Source of the DNA: Clostridiales bacterium
GTDB lineage: Bacteria > Bacillota > Clostridia > Tissierellales > Sedimentibacteraceae
Direction: 5' to 3'
Length of the DNA stretch: 8,787 nt
NCBI GenBank assembly: GCA_003457065.1
Contig: DMJQ01000191.1
Coordinates: 32,983-41,769, forward strand
In this document: positions 6,447-8,787 of the stretch, in pieces
Numbering within the stretch: position 1 is the stretch's first letter
Layout: the number at the start of each line of letters is the position of its first letter
Program-made: the position numbers and the translations under genes
The notes under the pieces: generated by a model
The model's input: the letters and a program-made list of their open reading frames with translations, nothing else
Database searches by the model: none
What the model was told of the DNA's origin: nothing

Positions 6447-6656
6447 ATGAAAAAAGAAATTACAAAAGACATGTATATAGGAGAAATATTGCAGATGGAT
6501 CGAGGACTGGCAGGAATACTGATGAATGCCGGAATGCATTGCTTGGGATGCCCGTCGTCACAGATGGAGTCAATAGAGGATGCAGCCATGGTTCACGGAT
6601 TCAATGCCGACGAATTAGTTCAGCAATTGAATAATTACCTGAAATCGGCAGAATAA
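6447..6656 (+). CDS. DUF1858 domain protein with a CLGC motif
   Basis: This 69-residue protein consists of one DUF1858 domain. It opens with ITKDMYIGEILQ (5-16), continues with a short helix (GLAGILMNAGM) and then HCLGCPSSQMESIEDAAMVHG, with Cys32 and Cys35 as a likely metal- or thiol-binding pair. The domain's biochemical function is not established. Its layout resembles the DUF542 domain at the N-terminus of ScdA/YtfE-type iron-centre repair proteins. I chose the ATG at 6447 because AGGAG (6439-6443) lies just upstream. A TTG at 6417 would extend the frame by ten residues that do not fit the family and lie inside the stem-loop. It sits 72 bases after hcp and 78 bases before a hemerythrin gene, and the three are probably co-transcribed. 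Confidence 0.9.
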   Translation: MKKEITKDMYIGEILQMDRGLAGILMNAGMHCLGCPSSQMESIEDAAMVHGFNADELVQQLNNYLKSAE

Positions 6657-6684
6657 TAATCTTAAAACAGAACTGGAACTATAA

Positions 6685-6711
6685 AATGAGCATGAATATT
6701 TCATGCTCATT
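6685..6711 (+). other. Perfect stem-loop between the DUF1858 and hemerythrin genes
   Basis: ATGAGCATGAA (6686-6696) and TTCATGCTCAT (6700-6710) pair perfectly around the 3-base loop TAT, extended by one A-T pair. The next bases are TGTTCT, not a U-run. AGAAC further upstream could pair with GTTCT as an outer stem. It may be a weak terminator, an RNase processing site or a block to exonucleases that sets the relative levels of upstream and downstream genes. Confidence 0.6.
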
Positions 6712-6734
6712 GTTCTAAGAAAGGGATTTTACTT

Positions 6735-7289
6735 ATGAACAGTGTAGAAATAATGATAAAGGAACATGACAATATATTGCGTATGTTAAAAGTGGTCAGA
6801 AAGGCATGCTTTAAGGTACTGAGTGGTGAAGATATAGATTATGACGATTTTTATAAAATGATTGAATTCATCCGGCAATATGCAGATGCTCATCACCATG
6901 GCAAGGAAGAAAAGTTTCTGTTTAAGGAAATGCAGGCAAATCTGGGCAAGCTGGGAGAAAACCTGATTACACACGGGATGCTTGTGGAACATGATTACGG
7001 AAGGCTTTATATGAATGATTTGACCGAAGCGCTGCAGAGAGTCAAAGATGGTGATGAAGAAAGTAGGCTTGATGTAATAAGCAATGCCATAGGTTATACA
7101 AATCTTCTGGCAAGGCACATAGCAAAAGAAAATGATGCCGTTTATAATTTCGGAGAAACAAACCTGCCTAAAGATATTATGGAACAGGTGAACTTAAAAT
7201 CCGAAGAATTTGAAAGGGAAGCGGAAAAACGCGGAACACAGAAATATTATCTGGATATTCTCGGAAATCTCGAAAAGAAATATTTATAA
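6735..7289 (+). CDS. Hemerythrin domain (HHE) cation-binding protein
   Basis: This 184-residue protein has a hemerythrin-type four-helix bundle that should hold a non-heme di-iron site. The His/Glu ligand set is visible in order: His11 in IKEHDNI, His54/His55 with Glu58/Glu59 in HHHGKEEKFLF, His80 and His86 in HGMLVEHDYGR, and His128 with Glu132 in ARHIAKENDAVY. Such proteins bind O2 or NO, or repair iron-sulfur centres, as in ScdA/YtfE. Unlike ScdA/YtfE the N-terminal cysteine domain is absent here, but a separate DUF1858 protein is encoded just upstream. The residues after about 150 are charged and helical (KSEEFEREAEKRG). An AAAGGGA site lies 8 bases before the ATG. The cluster context points to nitrosative or oxygen stress. 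The exact ligand and function are inferred. Confidence 0.94.
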   Translation: MNSVEIMIKEHDNILRMLKVVRKACFKVLSGEDIDYDDFYKMIEFIRQYADAHHHGKEEKFLFKEMQANLGKLGENLITHGMLVEHDYGRLYMNDLTEALQRVKDGDEESRLDVISNAIGYTNLLARHIAKENDAVYNFGETNLPKDIMEQVNLKSEEFEREAEKRGTQKYYLDILGNLEKKYL

Positions 7290-7291
7290 AA

Positions 7292-7331
7292 AATATTTTT
7301 AATTTATGTGTAAATACTATATAAAAATATT
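7292..7331 (+). repeat. AT-only inverted repeat between the hemerythrin and cupin genes
   Basis: AATATTTTT (7292-7300) and AAAAATATT (7323-7331) are exact reverse complements 22 bases apart. With no G-C pairs the stem would be unstable, and it may reflect base composition alone. The 3' arm abuts the cupin GGAGG site, so pairing could affect translation of that gene. Confidence 0.3.
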
Positions 7332-7341
7332 GGAGGCTAAT

Positions 7342-7686
7342 ATGAACTTTAGAAATTTAGACGGAAGTATAGAATTCAAGGATAATCAACTTACTAAAAA
7401 GATAGTTTTTAATGATGAAGATGTATTGGGATTTGTATTGAACCTTAAACACGGGCAGACGCTGCCTGCACATAAACATGAAGATTCGTCGCTGACTCTT
7501 GTAGTGCTTCAGGGGAGCGGAGAAGTGCAGGTAGAAGGCGAGATTCAAAAAATTAATAAGGGCTCCGCAGTTCTTGTAAAGGGCAGGGAGGAGCTTGGAA
7601 TTCCAAAGGTTGATGAAGATTTATCTGTGTTTGTTACCCTTACTCCGAAGCCTAAAAACACTAAGTTTTCAAAAGAAATAAGTTAA
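7342..7686 (+). CDS. Small single-domain cupin protein, function unknown
   Basis: This 114-residue protein consists of a short beta-barrel cupin domain. Cupin motif 1 is partly kept: GQTLPAHKHED (38-48) supplies His44 and His46, followed by LVVLQGSGEVQVEGE, a typical turn and strand. The glutamate normally five residues after the second His is absent. Motif 2 (INKGSAVLVKG, 69-79) lacks its usual proline and the later His. Metal binding may therefore rest on two histidines, or be lost. I chose the ATG at 7342 because GGAGG lies at 7332-7336. A start at 7306 would add twelve residues that have no ribosome binding site and no family similarity. It lies 52 bases after the hemerythrin gene and 74 bases before the flavodiiron gene, so it may modulate or sense the same stress. 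The catalytic role is unknown. Confidence 0.85.
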   Translation: MNFRNLDGSIEFKDNQLTKKIVFNDEDVLGFVLNLKHGQTLPAHKHEDSSLTLVVLQGSGEVQVEGEIQKINKGSAVLVKGREELGIPKVDEDLSVFVTLTPKPKNTKFSKEIS

Positions 7687-7692
7687 GGTCAG

Positions 7693-7718
7693 GCTTATCG
7701 TTATGGTGAGCTTATCGT
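7693..7718. repeat. Direct repeat GCTTATCGT upstream of the flavodiiron gene
   Basis: GCTTATCGT occurs at 7693-7701 and 7710-7718, a 17-bp period, in the 74-base gap between the cupin and flavodiiron genes. It could be a tandem operator for an internal promoter of the flavodiiron gene. I see no convincing -35/-10 pair after it, only AT-rich DNA with TAAATATAAA at 7735-7744. Confidence 0.35.
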
Positions 7719-7760
7719 AAACAGATTTTTACATTAAATATAAAAAATAAGGAGGATTTT

Positions 7761-8787
7761 ATGTTTAAAATTTCAGACACGGTCAGCTGGGTCGGAAAGA
7801 TAGACTGGGAATTGAATAAATTTCATGGCGAAGAATATTCGACGCACAAGGGCTCGTCATATAATTCATACTTGATTAGAGATGAAAAAACAGTCCTGAT
7901 TGATACGGTGTGGGAGCCGTTTTCAAAAGAATTTGTTGCAAATTTAAAAAAAGAAATTGATTTGAATAAGATTGATTGCATAGTAATGAACCATTCGGAG
8001 GTTGACCACGCAGGGGCGCTTGCCGAATTGATGAAGGAAATTCCCGATACACCCATATACTGTACAAAAAACGGTGCCAAAATAATAAAGGGGCTTCATC
8101 ATAAGGATTGGAATTTTGTTGAGGTTAAAACCGGAGATACTCTTGACACAGGTAAAAACAAGCTAATGTTTGTAGAAGCAAGAATGCTTCACTGGCCGGA
8201 TTCGATGATGACATATATGTCCGGCGAGAATATATTATTCAGCAATGATGCATTCGGACAGCATTATGCATCTCAATTGATGTACAATGACAAGGTAGAC
8301 AAAGAAGAACTGTATAATGAAGCAATTAAATATTATGCTAATATCCTGACACCTTTCAGCAAATTTGTGGTGAGTAAAATAGAAGAGGTTGTTTCCATGA
8401 ACATTCCCATTGAAATGATCTGCCCCAGTCACGGGATCATCTGGAGGGACGATCCTCTTCAAATTGTCAATAAATACATGGAGTGGGCAAAGGATTATCA
8501 GGAAAACCAGATAACAATCATATACGACACAATGTGGAACGGTACGAGAAAAATGGCAGAAGCTGTTGCGGAGGGCATAAAATCAAAGGATGCGGACGTT
8601 ACGGTAAAACTGTACAATTGTGCTAAAAGGGATAAAAATGATATAATTACCGAGGTGTTTAAGTCCAAAATGATTCTTGCGGGCTCATCAACAATCAATA
8701 ACGGCATATTGTCGGCTGCGTCAGGTATTCTTGAAATGATAAAGGGACTTAAGTTTGCCGGTAAAAAGGCTGCCGCATTTGGAAGCT
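7761..8787 (+). CDS. Flavodiiron protein (A-type flavoprotein, NO/O2 reductase), 3' end cut by the window
   Basis: I read this partial gene by hand; 342 codons are present out of about 395-400 usual for the family. It is a cytoplasmic enzyme that reduces O2 to water and/or NO to N2O with electrons from rubredoxin or F420H2. The metallo-beta-lactamase-like domain holds the di-iron ligands: His78, Glu80, Asp82 and His83 in [11 protein letters not shown], His144 in MLHWPDSM, Asp163 in SNDAFGQH and His224 in CPSHGIIWR. The flavodoxin domain begins near 250, with the FMN-phosphate loop YDTMWNGT (255-262), and is cut near GKKAAAFG. All visible ligands are intact, so the enzyme should be active. AAGGAGG lies 5-6 bases before the ATG. 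Rubredoxin or flavin-reductase fusions, if any, would lie beyond the edge. Whether NO or O2 is preferred cannot be read from the sequence. Confidence 0.97.
   Translation, partial: MFKISDTVSWVGKIDWELNKFHGEEYSTHKGSSYNSYLIRDEKTVLIDTVWEPFSKEFVANLKKEIDLNKIDCIVMNHSEVDHAGALAELMKEIPDTPIYCTKNGAKIIKGLHHKDWNFVEVKTGDTLDTGKNKLMFVEARMLHWPDSMMTYMSGENILFSNDAFGQHYASQLMYNDKVDKEELYNEAIKYYANILTPFSKFVVSKIEEVVSMNIPIEMICPSHGIIWRDDPLQIVNKYMEWAKDYQENQITIIYDTMWNGTRKMAEAVAEGIKSKDADVTVKLYNCAKRDKNDIITEVFKSKMILAGSSTINNGILSAASGILEMIKGLKFAGKKAAAFGS

Noticed and set aside
6685..6720. Intrinsic terminator after the DUF1858 gene
   Set aside because: The stem is strong but is followed by TGTTCTAAG, with no U-run, so termination would be poor; I list it as a stem-loop instead.
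7306..7341. Upstream ATG start for the cupin
   Set aside because: No ribosome binding site lies before it, and the GGAGG at 7332-7336 clearly serves the ATG at 7342.
7717..7732. GTAAA-CAGATT-TTTAC as a second HcpR-like site before the flavodiiron gene
   Set aside because: The distance between the GTAA and TTAC halves is 8 bases rather than the 6 seen at hcp, so the geometry does not match; AT-rich chance is more likely.
1..8787. CRISPR arrays, tRNA or rRNA genes, insertion sequences, phage genes
   Set aside because: No regularly spaced repeats, cloverleaf sequences, transposase motifs or phage-type genes were found on either strand.

Overview
This window looks like chromosome from a low-GC, strictly anaerobic Firmicute (Clostridia or a close relative). 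The evidence is AT-rich intergenic DNA, strong GGAGG-type ribosome binding sites, a T-box leader, a class I hybrid cluster protein and a flavodiiron protein. I cannot name the genus.

Left part (1-1624). The 5' end of a sodium:amino-acid symporter gene (AGCS family) runs off the left edge on the minus strand. A 565-base gap follows, holding the symporter's probable promoter, three phased TTCATAA repeats and a possible decayed reading frame. Next is a plus-strand glutathione-peroxidase-family gene of the thioredoxin-dependent type. It ends in a bidirectional terminator shared with the operon that comes in from the right.

Middle part (1629-4484, minus strand). A three-gene polar amino acid ABC importer is transcribed leftward in the order lipoprotein binding protein, permease, ATPase. 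Its leader of about 315 nt is a complete T-box riboswitch: promoter, Stem I with specifier loop, Stem II, antiterminator and terminator. Uptake is therefore controlled by the charging of one tRNA. The specifier register reads either CAC (His) or ACA (Thr), and the antiterminator bulge UGGA argues for a tRNA with discriminator U. Upstream lies a small GNAT-like acetyltransferase gene with its own consensus -35 box.

Right part (4647-8787, plus strand). Five co-directional genes look like a nitrosative/oxidative stress island: hcp, a 69-aa DUF1858 protein, a hemerythrin-domain protein, a small cupin with degenerate metal motifs, and a flavodiiron protein cut by the right edge. A palindrome GTAAC-AAAT-GTTAC is centred about 41.5 bp before the predicted hcp start, as expected for a CRP/FNR-family activator of the HcpR type. 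No U-tract terminator is seen inside the cluster, but stem-loops sit in two of the gaps. Working model: Hcp and the flavodiiron protein reduce NO and/or O2, while the DUF1858/hemerythrin pair resembles a split version of the ScdA/YtfE iron-centre repair protein. The cupin's role is unknown. The peroxidase on the left fits the same stress theme but is a separate transcription unit.
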